DNA from: Clostridioides sp. | Lineage (GTDB): Bacteria > Bacillota > Clostridia > Peptostreptococcales > Peptostreptococcaceae | Assembly (NCBI GenBank): GCA_031261505.1 | Contig: JAISJN010000004.1 | Coordinates: forward strand, 160,162 to 224,161 | Length of the DNA stretch: 64,000 nucleotides | Direction of reading: 5' to 3' | Shown here: in pieces, positions 17,884-26,171 of the stretch | Numbering within the stretch: position 1 is the stretch's first letter | How the letters are laid out: every line of letters starts with the position of its first letter | Notes under the pieces: model-generated | The model's database searches: none | Told to the model about the DNA's origin: nothing | Seen by the model: the letters and a program-made list of their open reading frames with translations, nothing else | Program-made: the position numbers and the translations under genes

Positions 17884-18237
17884 AAGTATTGCAAATAAAT
17901 GTAATTTCGAATATACTGCAGGCAAGAAATGTGATGAACGATTTTATGCTGATGATGGAAGACCAATTTATCCAGATAATGGAGGAGCTATTGGTAAACC
18001 AGAGAGAAAGACTTTAAGAATTGGCAAAATGATAGATATGGGAGCGAAGTTGGAAAATTTGCAAGCCAAGTTGATACTAAGTTTAGCGAAGGAGCCTTGC
18101 CGAGAATTACAGATCTAAATGAATATCATAAGTATAGAGTTTTAAAGGATATAGATGAAGATAGTGGAAAAGTTGCTACGTGGCTTGGTCAAGATGGACT
18201 AGGGATACAATATAAGCTTGAAAATGATATTATATAG
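17884..18237 (+). pseudogene. Relic of a TNT-type NAD+ glycohydrolase toxin domain
   Basis: Two joined frames give the C-terminal toxin domain of a polymorphic toxin. The first reads CDERFYADDGRPIYPDNGGA, then GKPERKTLRIGKMID. After a frameshift near 18037 the second reads RYGSEVGKFASQVDTKFSEG, ALPRITDLNEYHKYRVLKDI, then GKVATWLGQDGLGIQYKL. The order G..R-G-E-G-F / ALP / Y-Y-V / W-GQ-G-G-QY is the pattern of TNT domains (tuberculosis necrotizing toxin), which destroy NAD+. No start codon, delivery domain or intact frame remains. More toxin-like debris (PSDIDYKTHKEHVKGNED, about 17779 on) lies upstream. An immunity-like gene starts 35 bases downstream. Confidence 0.72.
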
Positions 18238-18272
18238 TTGAAAGATAATGGATTTATTGAGGAGGAGTTTAA

Positions 18273-18539
18273 ATGAGAATTGCAAGATTGAAAGAATTAT
18301 TAGATGAACACGGAATAAAGGATTATTTTTTACCACCAGAAAAGCATTGTTATTATGAGTCAGGAATAGGGATAAGAAAAGAAGATAATAGATATATCGT
18401 TTTAACAGAAGAACGATATATACCTTATGACATTTCATATTATGATAGTGAAGAAGAAGCTGTAGAAGCATTTATTAATTTGGGGTTTAGTAAAGGAACA
18501 AAGTTTTATGAAACAGCAATGAAAGAATTAAACCAATAG
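18273..18539 (+). CDS. Probable immunity protein to the TNT-type toxin
   Basis: 88 residues, intact, with a strong GAGGAGG site. It lies 35 bases after the TNT relic, the usual place for the cognate immunity gene of a polymorphic toxin. The sequence (RLKELLDEHGIKDYFLPPE, DISYYDSEEEAVEAF, FYETAMKELN) is a paralogue of 15785-16057. The family is not named with certainty. An immunity role follows from gene order only. Kept intact while the toxin decayed, it may be an orphan immunity gene protecting against neighbours' toxins. Confidence 0.62.
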   Translation: MRIARLKELLDEHGIKDYFLPPEKHCYYESGIGIRKEDNRYIVLTEERYIPYDISYYDSEEEAVEAFINLGFSKGTKFYETAMKELNQ

Positions 18540-18648
18540 AAAGCACTTACAATTATAGGTACTTTCATTATGCACCAAACATGCTGTTCGGCATTAAAAG
18601 CAGCCAGGAATAATAGTCGACTCAGACTATAAACTGGAGGATTGAACA

Positions 18649-18687
18649 ATGAGCGAAAACAAATTAGTTAACAGCAGAACAGTATAG
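18649..18687 (+). pseudogene. Gene start cut off next to a mobile-type element
   Basis: A clear GGAGG site and ATG begin MSENKLVNSRTV, which stops 6 bases before the left end of the dispersed element at 18694. The reading start is well formed but the product would be 12 residues, so the rest of the gene was probably lost. The dyad ATAGTC/GACTAT just upstream may be a terminator stem. Confidence 0.45.
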
Positions 18688-18693
18688 TTATAT

Positions 18694-18793
18694 AACTTGA
18701 GATAAATGTTCCCCACCTCTATAGGTGGCGGGTATTTATCTCATTTCAGTGGGAGTCAAATCTACCACTGAAAGCGTTGAATCACCATTTAAC
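18694..18793 (+). mobile_element. Dispersed two-hairpin element, full copy
   Basis: It begins AACTTGAGATAAATGTTCC and ends GTTGAATCACCATTTAAC. Hairpin 1: GAGATAAATG...CCACCT pairs with AGGTGG...TATTTATCTC. Hairpin 2: TTTCAGTGG pairs with CCACTGAAA. The left flank is TAT. This is one of the best-preserved copies of the family. It fills most of the 325-bp gap between the immunity-like gene and the cotE terminator. Confidence 0.8.
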
Positions 18794-18832
18794 AGGCGAG
18801 GATTACACAGAGTAGAAAAATGTTATTAAAAA

Positions 18833-18862
18833 AATCACCCACTACATATATAGTGGGTGATT
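18833..18862 (-). terminator. Terminator downstream of the cotE-like gene
   Basis: AATCACCCACTA pairs perfectly with TAGTGGGTGATT around a 6-base loop, with a T run after it on the minus strand. It lies 4 bases past the stop codon of the cotE-like gene. Confidence 0.85.
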
Positions 18863-18865
18863 CTT

Positions 18866-21334
18866 TTAATTAGAAAATACTCCGTAGACGCCCTGGAGTT
18901 CATCTCTCAACGACTCAGGATCGTACATACCTCTGTAAATAATATCAGCGAGTATATTGGCTTGGTCGTATGTGCTGGTCCAAGCGAATATCCCACCTAG
19001 ACATCTGCTAAGAACATACTGGCTCTTCAAGAATAAAGACAAGGCGTCATCAAATGACATCGCATAATCTCCGTTCAAAGTCAAATAAGGAACCAAAGCC
19101 TCTTGATCAAATCTATATTGGTAATTGTTCTTATTGATATAATTTTCCCTAAGTTGATCGTAAGATCTGGTAGTACTCATTCCAAGTCGTCCGTAGAAAG
19201 GAACACCGAGAAGAATCTTCTCAGCTGGCATACCAGCCTTTATTAGGTTATTGACCATTCCATCTACGCTGTAGCCACCGAGGGATAGAGCTGATGGATA
19301 TAGATTTGCTTGGTGTTTTCTGCCGTTAGCACCAGATTCACCAGCGGTGAAGTCGTAGCTCATGAGGTTGAAATAATTAATTAGGGGAGCAATTTTTGCT
19401 ATGTCGGCACTGTTTTTAATGTAGGCATTGTCGCCAGTTCCAGCGACACTTATCCATTTATTAGGGCCTAACACATCTCTAAGTGCTTTTAGAAGTAGGG
19501 TGAAGTTTTCTTTATCTGTAGGTCTGGCAACTATTCCAGCAGCGCCGCTACCTGGATATTCCCAGTCGATGTCTATACCGTCGATATTGTAATTTTTGAT
19601 GAATTGATTTACTTCCCGTGCAAAGTTGTATCTAGAACTTGGTGTAAGAGCAGCATTTGAAAAACCGTCCGCGCCCCATCCACCAATAGCGGCAACAACC
19701 TTCAAATCAGGGTTCTCAGCCTTCAAATTGACCATCTGCCTCAAATAGCTAGGAGCAGGAACAGACAAGGTACCATTTGAATTAATCTCAACAAATGCGT
19801 ATATCAAAACATCATTTAACTGAGGGTCTACATTAGTAGGATTACCCATAACATACTCGAGTACTATCCTATCCTGAATTGGACATTCCAAATCTTCGTT
19901 CATCACATTGTAAAGGTCGTCAATAGCAGGCCTCTTCGATTTTTTCTTCTTTTTATTCTTGTGTTGAGCCAGTTGCTTATTGGCAATCTCCTTTACATCC
20001 TTCTTCGCATTAAAGTCGTAGTCTAGATTGCTCTCGTTATACAGCTTCGTGTTGTCAACCGGTATACTCGAGTTACTCTTTTTAGGACCAGGACTGCCTG
20101 GATTTGGCATCGGTTTAGGAGGATGCGGTGGATGCGGAGGAACTGGAGGATGTGGTGGATGTGGCGGAACTGGAGGATGCGGTGGATAAGGTGGATGCGG
20201 TGGATGTGGTGGATGTGGTGGATAAGGTGGATGTGGTGGATAAGGTGGATGCGGTGGATAAGGTGGATGCGGTGGTCTAGGTTTTGGTGGCTTAGGTTTT
20301 GGAGGGAACGGTGGTTTAGGTGGATGTGGTGGATGCGGTGGATAAGGTGGATGTGGTGGTCTAGGTTTTGGTGGCTTAGGTTTTGGTGGGAATGGTGGTT
20401 TAGGTGGATATGGTGGATGTGGTGGAACTGGTGGTCTTGGAGTAGTAGGTTTAGGAGTCGATGGCCTAGGCGTAGATTCCTGAGCTACTTCATTAGATTC
20501 CCTTTTCTTCTTATTCTTCTTCTTTTTGCCCTTGCTCTTCATTGAGAATCCAGCCCTATCCTCTTCATCCTCGTCTTCAGAGCTCCAAGGTGAAGTTTCA
20601 AATAAAGGAGAGTCTACTTCGTTTATTACCTCACTTTCATTTATCAAATACGCATCTTCAGAAAGATTAGATGTTACATTATTTATAAGTTCGACTGCAT
20701 CGTCTGGAACAAAACATAGGTACCAGTCCATCGAAGTATAGTTGTCACTATAGTCCTCTATGCTTTGTTTTAATTCGGCGTATCTCTTAGGTTGAGGAAG
20801 TACCATTTGGCGTCCTTGAGTCCAATTTGCAGGAGTGTACAGCCCACTTCTATCGGTAGCTTGGAGTGCGTCTACTATTCTAAGGATCTCAGGTATGTTT
20901 CTTCCAGTTGAGATAGGGTAGTATAGAATTGTCCTGAGTATTTGATTGTCGTCTATTATAAATACAGATCTGACTGCGCAATCTTCACTCGGTTTTGACA
21001 ACATACCGTAAGACCTAGAAATCCTAAGGTCCCTGTCCTCTATTATTGGAAATGGTATTTCGACATTCGTGTTCTGATATATATTGTATAGCCATGCTAA
21101 ATGAGAATCGTTGCTGTTGTTATTTATGGCTATCAACTCAGTATTTCTATCTGTAAATTCATCGTGGAATTTAGTGAATTCTAGAAATTCTGTTGTACAT
21201 ACTGGCGAAAAATCTCCAGGGTGTGAGAATAGCACAACCCACCTTCCATAGTAGTCAGATAGTCTTAAATTTCCATTAGTTGAATTAGCCGTAAAATCGG
21301 GAGCTTTTGAACCCAAATTAGGCAAATTAGGCAT
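18866..21334 (-). CDS. cotE: CotE-like bifunctional peroxiredoxin-chitinase with long proline-rich linker
   Basis: 822 residues. The N-terminal 210 residues are a peroxiredoxin; the peroxidatic cysteine is C46 in HPGDFSPVCTTEF. A charged region follows (KKKKNKKKRE near 275), then a linker at about 288-411 made of PHPPYPP- and PKPPFPP-type units. The C-terminal part from about 490 is a GH18 chitinase domain with the catalytic glutamate in DGIDIDWEYPG (near 585). This order matches CotE, a spore-coat protein of Clostridioides difficile, but the linker here looks much longer. There is no signal peptide, as expected for coat proteins. It is followed by its own terminator, so it is probably monocistronic. 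Spore location is inferred from the homologue. Confidence 0.88.
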   Translation of the reverse strand: MPNLPNLGSKAPDFTANSTNGNLRLSDYYGRWVVLFSHPGDFSPVCTTEFLEFTKFHDEFTDRNTELIAINNNSNDSHLAWLYNIYQNTNVEIPFPIIEDRDLRISRSYGMLSKPSEDCAVRSVFIIDDNQILRTILYYPISTGRNIPEILRIVDALQATDRSGLYTPANWTQGRQMVLPQPKRYAELKQSIEDYSDNYTSMDWYLCFVPDDAVELINNVTSNLSEDAYLINESEVINEVDSPLFETSPWSSEDEDEEDRAGFSMKSKGKKKKNKKKRESNEVAQESTPRPSTPKPTTPRPPVPPHPPYPPKPPFPPKPKPPKPRPPHPPYPPHPPHPPKPPFPPKPKPPKPRPPHPPYPPHPPYPPHPPYPPHPPHPPHPPYPPHPPVPPHPPHPPVPPHPPHPPKPMPNPGSPGPKKSNSSIPVDNTKLYNESNLDYDFNAKKDVKEIANKQLAQHKNKKKKKSKRPAIDDLYNVMNEDLECPIQDRIVLEYVMGNPTNVDPQLNDVLIYAFVEINSNGTLSVPAPSYLRQMVNLKAENPDLKVVAAIGGWGADGFSNAALTPSSRYNFAREVNQFIKNYNIDGIDIDWEYPGSGAAGIVARPTDKENFTLLLKALRDVLGPNKWISVAGTGDNAYIKNSADIAKIAPLINYFNLMSYDFTAGESGANGRKHQANLYPSALSLGGYSVDGMVNNLIKAGMPAEKILLGVPFYGRLGMSTTRSYDQLRENYINKNNYQYRFDQEALVPYLTLNGDYAMSFDDALSLFLKSQYVLSRCLGGIFAWTSTYDQANILADIIYRGMYDPESLRDELQGVYGVFSN
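20100..20470 (-). repeat. Coding minisatellite for the proline-rich linker
   Basis: Within the cotE-like gene, 9-bp units written on the plus strand as GGTGGATGN or GGTGGATAA recur dozens of times, plus two copies of a longer block around GGTGGTCTAGGTTTTGGTGG. They code for repeats of HPP, YPP, KPP and RPP. Near-identical tandem units suggest recent slippage, so the length may vary among strains. Confidence 0.85.
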
Positions 21335-21533
21335 GTGAATTCCTCCTTTTTATTTTGAATTTACAATATACTATTACAAAAGAGGCTTTTATGTTACTAA
21401 AAAAATTCGATTTTGATTGAAATTTGAAAAAAGTTTAAGATATTTTTCAATAAGAATTGCTATTTTTCAACAAATTTGGTATCATAAAGAGTAATAATAC
21501 ATGTAGAAACTTACGATGTTTGGGGGGATTACG

Positions 21534-21812
21534 TTGAAAAGGGTATTGAAAATTTTTATTAAGTCAGCACTAATATGTTTTCCGATTACACTCGTGTTAG
21601 CAATTGCGAACTCGATTATGGGTGTATCAATCGGGCTTAATTACTATTTCTCAATAGGACTTTTGGCTCAGATTGGATTGACATTTTGCCTTACAATTTG
21701 TAATGCACAAAAGATATTTGCTGGACATAAAGCTATTAAAAGACCCGTACGCAGAAGTGTTCCTCAAAGAAGTGCGTCGTCATCAACTATGGTTAGAAGA
21801 AAGATATCTTAG
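21534..21812 (+). CDS. Small basic membrane protein, unknown
   Basis: 92 residues with two hydrophobic segments (about 8-28 and 37-58 from the TTG start) and a basic C-terminal tail (KAIKRPVRRSVPQR). The TTG at 21534 is chosen because GGGGGG ends 6 bases before it; an in-frame ATG at 21516 has no site. No family recognised. Decayed copies of the dispersed element lie downstream. Confidence 0.6.
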   Translation: MKRVLKIFIKSALICFPITLVLAIANSIMGVSIGLNYYFSIGLLAQIGLTFCLTICNAQKIFAGHKAIKRPVRRSVPQRSASSSTMVRRKIS

Positions 21813-21841
21813 GAAGTACGATGGGATCAACAGGCATTATA

Positions 21842-21935
21842 TTGAGAAATATACCCGAAACCCCTATAGGTGGTGGAATAGTTCTCATTTCAGTGGAGTA
21901 AAATCCACCACAGAAAGAGTTGAATCATCATTTAG
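21842..21935 (+). mobile_element. Dispersed element, decayed copy
   Basis: TTGAGAAATA at the left, CCCTATAGGTGG in hairpin 1, CTCATTTCAGTGGAG and CCACCACAGAAAG in hairpin 2, and GTTGAATCATCATTTAG at the right all match the family with changes. Stem pairing is partly lost. Confidence 0.7.
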
Positions 21936-21968
21936 TCGCACTTTAGCGAATTGGAATACAATATTTAA

Positions 21969-22016
21969 TAAAAAAGCTGACCTTCAAATAAATATAGATT
22001 TTGGGGGCTTTTTTTA
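21969..22016 (+). terminator. Possible terminator
   Basis: AAAAAAGC pairs with GGCTTTTTT around an AT-rich loop, with a T run. The stem is short, so this is a weak call. It lies between two decayed copies of the dispersed element. Confidence 0.4.
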
Positions 22017-22098
22017 TGTTATAATAAAAACTAGGATGCAGTAGGAGTATAATAATTTATGTTGAACATATATTATAGTATAGATAATATTGCAAATG

Positions 22099-22187
22099 CG
22101 AGATATTTAACTACAGTGATATGTCGGTTTCATATTTCTAGTTTCGATGAGGACAAATCCTTTATTGAAAACGTTGAATCATTGAAT
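22099..22187 (+). mobile_element. Dispersed element, strongly decayed copy
   Basis: GAGATATTTAACT at the left, a hairpin in TTTCGATGAGGA and TCCTTTATTGAAA, and ACGTTGAATCATTGAA at the right follow the family order. The first hairpin is lost. It lies directly before the gene at 22201. Confidence 0.5.
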
Positions 22188-22200
22188 TGGAGAGATTTAT

Positions 22201-23589
22201 ATGGAAATCAAAAAAATAATCGATGAATGTATGGGCTACGTTGAAAGGTACAGTAAGATAATAGTGAAGTTTTCTCTATCAGCCTTGGGTGTGATAGTCC
22301 TAGTTATGGTTATACTATTGAATAAAAACACAGGGGTAAGGGCAGAGTCAAAGCTGCTGTTGGATAATATTGAAAACAAGCAATATTCAGTTGCTATAGA
22401 CTATTACGAAAACATAGAAAAAAAGTTATCGGGAGCGAAGAGAGAAAAGTTCAATAGGACTATTTCGACTAAGATAAACAAGTTTCTGATCGCAAATGGA
22501 GACAAATACATATCGGGAGAATTATCTAAAGAGCAGTTCATAAATCTAATTAATACAATAAACGCTCTCAATGGATTGGACATAAATAAAACAGACATAA
22601 TAAATCAAGCAAAGAGGGTTGCAGATGTGTACGAAAACGACAAAATAGACTATGATGTCGCTATTTCGTATATAAATTCTGTGTCTATTCTCACTGATGT
22701 GAATGGAAAGCTAGATAAATGTAAAAAAGATATAGAGACATTTAAGGAGTCGAGGGAAATATTTAAACTCGGTCAGGCAAATCAAGAGGCAAAGAAGTAT
22801 TTTGAAGCGATAGAAAACTACAACAAGGTAGTAAAATCGGACAAAGCGTACTACGATTTAGCACAAAAAGAGAAAAAAGAATGTATTGATAAGATGTACG
22901 ACCATTATATAAAATTGGCAGAAGCCAATAATAAAGACGGAGAATATGAATCTTCACTGATGTATGTAGGTTATTTAAAACCATACTATACGGATGATGC
23001 AAAGCTTCAAAATCTTGAAAAAGAATGTCAGGGAAATATGAAATTATACACAATGTCAAATGAGGATATAATAAATAGGGTTTCTAAAGAAAGCAATATA
23101 CCGGCAGATGAATTGTCTGTGGAATCTCTTTCTCAAATGATAGGTGACGATAAATACTACTATGCAGAGGTTTACAGAGATAAGAAACTTATAAACGAAG
23201 TACTTATACAGGCAGAAACAAAAAAAATATATTCTTATAAATATGAAAAGAAAGACTACGATGTAGACTATGGAAGCGGATATTTTATGATAGATGAAAA
23301 TGGAAGCTATAAATTTAGTATTTCAGAGGATAACGCAAAAAAATTAGTTGAAAAGAGACTTGTCGAAAAAAATGTGAAGTATAAAAAACTGGATTTTGTA
23401 GATGAAGAAGAGGCAGATAAGAGAATTGGATCTACGAAGAAAGTAGAGGACATTTTAAAGGATGAAAAAAATATTTACTACTATATAAGGGTAAATAAGG
23501 GATTTTTTAAAGAAAAAGACATTTTGGTGGTTAATATTTATACGAAAATGATTTACAATATAAGTAATGGGGAAGAAACAGAATATTAA
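22201..23589 (+). CDS. Membrane-anchored TPR-like protein, unknown
   Basis: 462 residues. One hydrophobic segment at about 21-40 anchors a long extracytoplasmic domain of helical repeats (QYSVAIDYYENIEKKL; AKKYFEAIENYNKVVKSD), which look like tetratricopeptide repeats. The C-terminal 150 residues are beta-rich and tyrosine-rich (YYAEVYRDKK, SISEDNAKKLVEKRLVEK), somewhat like PepSY domains. GGAGAG precedes the ATG. It heads a run of envelope genes that includes the VanW protein. Confidence 0.65.
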   Translation: MEIKKIIDECMGYVERYSKIIVKFSLSALGVIVLVMVILLNKNTGVRAESKLLLDNIENKQYSVAIDYYENIEKKLSGAKREKFNRTISTKINKFLIANGDKYISGELSKEQFINLINTINALNGLDINKTDIINQAKRVADVYENDKIDYDVAISYINSVSILTDVNGKLDKCKKDIETFKESREIFKLGQANQEAKKYFEAIENYNKVVKSDKAYYDLAQKEKKECIDKMYDHYIKLAEANNKDGEYESSLMYVGYLKPYYTDDAKLQNLEKECQGNMKLYTMSNEDIINRVSKESNIPADELSVESLSQMIGDDKYYYAEVYRDKKLINEVLIQAETKKIYSYKYEKKDYDVDYGSGYFMIDENGSYKFSISEDNAKKLVEKRLVEKNVKYKKLDFVDEEEADKRIGSTKKVEDILKDEKNIYYYIRVNKGFFKEKDILVVNIYTKMIYNISNGEETEY

Positions 23590-23744
23590 TGTAGTTAGCA
23601 AGTTGACAGAAGATTGAAATTAGATGCAGAAATACAAAATAAAGAAATGCAAAAATGTAAGAACTACAGAAATTTAGAAGTTTGTAAGAAAAATTGAATA
23701 TAAGAGTGAAGAATCGCAATTTACAAAAGGTAAAGGAGTATGTT

Positions 23745-25211
23745 ATGGAAGAGAAAACTAAGAAGATACTGATGCTGGCCGGAGCTATCGTGGTTGCGAT
23801 CGCGATTGTATTTGTCGGCGTCATGACAGTACAGGTAAAGGGAAGTAAAATTGTAAAAAATACCTCTGTAGACGGTGTGAATTTAGGGGGAATGACCAAA
23901 GAAGAAGCAAAGAAGGAACTTGGTGCAAAATACAAGTTGAAAGATATGAAATGCAGCTATGATGGGAAGACGTGGAATCTTACACCAGAACAAATAGATT
24001 TATCGTACGATCCTAATAAGACTGTGGAAAATGCATTCCAAGTCAACCGTAGCGCTGGATTTTTCTCTAATTTAAAGAAGACTATCGCATCTGATTTTGG
24101 AAGAAAAAACAAGGTAGTACCAGCCTTAAACTACGATCAAGCAAAGCTTACAGCTGAGCTAGAGAAGATGGCAAAGGAAATAGACAGAGATAAAAAGGAT
24201 GCATATGTAGACATAAAAGACGAAAAAATTACTATTGTAGATGAGGTAAGTGGTCAAAAACTCAATCTACTAGGTAGCGAAGATATCATGAAGAAGAACA
24301 TGGAAAAGGCAAAATTCGAGAGTAAATTGGTTGTTGATGTCGTAAAGGCGGATATTACAAAAGAAGACTTAAAAACTATAAACACTAAGCTTGGTGGATA
24401 TACTACTACGTTCTCAACAGGACAGGTAAGTAGAAGTAAAAACATAGAGATAGCAGCGAATTCGTTAAACAATGTAATAATTAAGCCTGGGGAAACATTC
24501 TCATTTAACAATACGACAGGCAAGAGGTCAAAGGCAAATGGGTATAAGAGCGCTCCAGTAATCGAAAATGGAGAAATGAAACAGGATTACGGCGGTGGAG
24601 TATGCCAGGTGTCATCCACTCTTTATAACTCAGTACTTTACTCAGGTGTAGATATAGTAAATGTCAAAAACCACACCATACCATCTCACTATGTACCAAA
24701 GGGAAGAGATGCTACAGTGGCAGACAGTGGAATAGACTTCCTGTTCAAAAACAGTTATAAAACGCCAATAGTGATAAAGGCGTATGTAAGCGGTGGTGCA
24801 ATCCATACATCTATATATGGAAATGACGCGGATAAAAAGAATGTAGATATAACAACAAGTCTAGTAGGGTCTTCATCAGCGGGATCTAAGAAGGTGAATG
24901 ATCCAACACTACCAGTTGGAACAACAAAGGTAGACAAGAATCCAAGAAGTTCGTATTCAGTTTTGACTTATAGAATATTTAAAGACGAAAAGGGAAATGT
25001 TGTAAAGAAAGAAAAAGTGGCGTCATCTTACTATCCTAAGAAAGAAGGGGTAATACTAGTTGGTACTATGCAGGTACAGCCTAAACCACAGACACCATCT
25101 AAACCTTCAAACGATGGAGGGGGATCTAATTCTGGAGGAGGCTCAGGTTCTGGAGGAGATTCAGGAGCGTCAACTCCACCAAGTTCAGAAGGTGGAGGAG
25201 AAAGTGAGTAA
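23745..25211 (+). CDS. VanW family protein with peptidoglycan-binding-like domain
   Basis: About 488 residues. Signal-anchor segment at about 9-30; a domain with VDGVNLGGMTKEEAKKEL like the PG_binding_4 repeat; then the VanW domain with FSTGQVSRSKNIEIAANSL, IKPGETFSFNNTTGKRS and DYGGGVCQVSSTLYN. The C-terminal 40 residues are Gly/Ser/Pro-rich. VanW proteins are surface proteins of poorly known function, seen in some vancomycin-resistance clusters but common as housekeeping genes in clostridia; no vanA or vanH is nearby. The ATG at 23745 is chosen because AGGAG lies 6 bases upstream; the in-frame ATG at 23694 has no site. Confidence 0.9.
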   Translation: MEEKTKKILMLAGAIVVAIAIVFVGVMTVQVKGSKIVKNTSVDGVNLGGMTKEEAKKELGAKYKLKDMKCSYDGKTWNLTPEQIDLSYDPNKTVENAFQVNRSAGFFSNLKKTIASDFGRKNKVVPALNYDQAKLTAELEKMAKEIDRDKKDAYVDIKDEKITIVDEVSGQKLNLLGSEDIMKKNMEKAKFESKLVVDVVKADITKEDLKTINTKLGGYTTTFSTGQVSRSKNIEIAANSLNNVIIKPGETFSFNNTTGKRSKANGYKSAPVIENGEMKQDYGGGVCQVSSTLYNSVLYSGVDIVNVKNHTIPSHYVPKGRDATVADSGIDFLFKNSYKTPIVIKAYVSGGAIHTSIYGNDADKKNVDITTSLVGSSSAGSKKVNDPTLPVGTTKVDKNPRSSYSVLTYRIFKDEKGNVVKKEKVASSYYPKKEGVILVGTMQVQPKPQTPSKPSNDGGGSNSGGGSGSGGDSGASTPPSSEGGGESE

Positions 25212-25296
25212 TTAAGTAATTGATGTCGTATATAGATATACAGCAGAATAATAAAGTATGAAGACGCAGTAAATGTAGGCATTAGGAGGTGGTACT

Positions 25297-25887
25297 ATGA
25301 ATCTCAATAATATAACTAATTATATTCAGAGTATATGTGAGAATATTTCTAATGTATTAGATGTAGATGTTACCTTGGTGACAAATGATTTAACTAGAAT
25401 AGCAGGTACAGGAGTTTTTAAGTCTAAGATAGGCGAGTCTATAAATGAAGACTCAGCATACTCAGAGGTACTGAAAACAGGAGAATCATATCTAATAGTC
25501 AAGGAATTAGACGAGAAATGCAGTAACTGTACCTCTCGTGCGTTTTGCAAGGAATTAGCAGATATATGCACTCCTGTAAGCCTTGAAGGTGAAATTTTAG
25601 GAGTGCTGGGAATAGCGGCTTTTAGTGAAGAGCAAAAGAATAACCTGCTCACGAAGGATAAGGAACTTACGCAGTTTGTAAAGAGTATGTCCGACCTTAT
25701 ATCTTTCAAATTGTACGATATGTACGACCAAGAGATAAAGACGATGTCCAGTGTGGAGAAAGAAACAATTGAAAAGGCGATAAAGAAGTATGGAAACAAC
25801 ACCGAGGGAATGAAGAAGGTCGCAGAAGCACTAAGTATAGGTATTGCGACGCTTTATAGAAAAGTAAAAAAATATAACTTGAGATAA
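25297..25887 (+). CDS. GAF-like sensor domain fused to a Fis-type HTH, without AAA+ domain
   Basis: 196 residues. Residues 1-150 resemble the sensory N-terminus of sigma-54 activators and sugar-diacid regulators: VTNDLTRIAGTG, then four cysteines (CSNCTSRAFC and DICTP) that could bind metal or a cluster, and GEILGVLGIAAF. Residues 151-194 are a Fis-type helix-turn-helix (EKAIKKYGNNTEGMKKVAEA, then GIATLYRKVKKYN). The AAA+ ATPase that normally sits between them is absent, so this cannot remodel sigma-54 polymerase on its own. AGGAGG precedes the ATG. The last codons and the stop lie in the left end of a dispersed element. Confidence 0.8.
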   Translation: MNLNNITNYIQSICENISNVLDVDVTLVTNDLTRIAGTGVFKSKIGESINEDSAYSEVLKTGESYLIVKELDEKCSNCTSRAFCKELADICTPVSLEGEILGVLGIAAFSEEQKNNLLTKDKELTQFVKSMSDLISFKLYDMYDQEIKTMSSVEKETIEKAIKKYGNNTEGMKKVAEALSIGIATLYRKVKKYNLR

Positions 25888-26070
25888 ATGTCCCCCACCG
25901 CACAGGTGGCGGGCATAAATCTCATTTCAGTGGAGGTAAAATCCCCCACTGAAATCGTTGAATCAACATTTAACTTGAGATAAATGTTCACACACAGCAC
26001 AGGTGTAGGGCATAAATCTTATTTCAGGTGGAGTTAAATCCACCACTGAAATAATTGAATCACCATTTAA
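25876..26070 (+). mobile_element. Two dispersed elements in tandem
   Basis: Copy 1 (25876-25974) and copy 2 (25972-26070) share the junction CATTTAACTTGAGATAAA, where the right end of one is the left end of the next. Copy 1 has an intact hairpin 2 (TTTCAGTGG...CCACTGAAA type). Copy 2 has drifted in hairpin 1 (CACACAGCACAGGTGTAGG). Copy 1 supplies the stop codon of the regulator gene. Confidence 0.85.
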
Positions 26071-26171
26071 TATAAAAGGATGAGAAGTATAGGGGGCAGA
26101 TCGAAAATTTCGGGTCTGTTCCTATTGCGTTCAAAGGCGATTTAAGATTTAGCATTTAAGGAGTGATAACT

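Noticed and set aside
20123..20545. A long plus-strand ORF rich in Arg, Trp and Met opposite the cotE-like gene
   Set aside because: It is the reverse reading of the proline-repeat DNA. The composition is unnatural and there is no ribosome site.
21703..22044. 113-codon ORF after the small membrane protein gene
   Set aside because: It overlaps the upstream gene in another frame and runs through a decayed dispersed element; no ribosome site.
23745..25211. A vancomycin-resistance cluster, suggested by VanW, ddl and the M15 peptidase
   Set aside because: ddl is a housekeeping type 16 kb away, no vanH, vanA or vanX homologue is present, and VanW proteins are common in clostridia.
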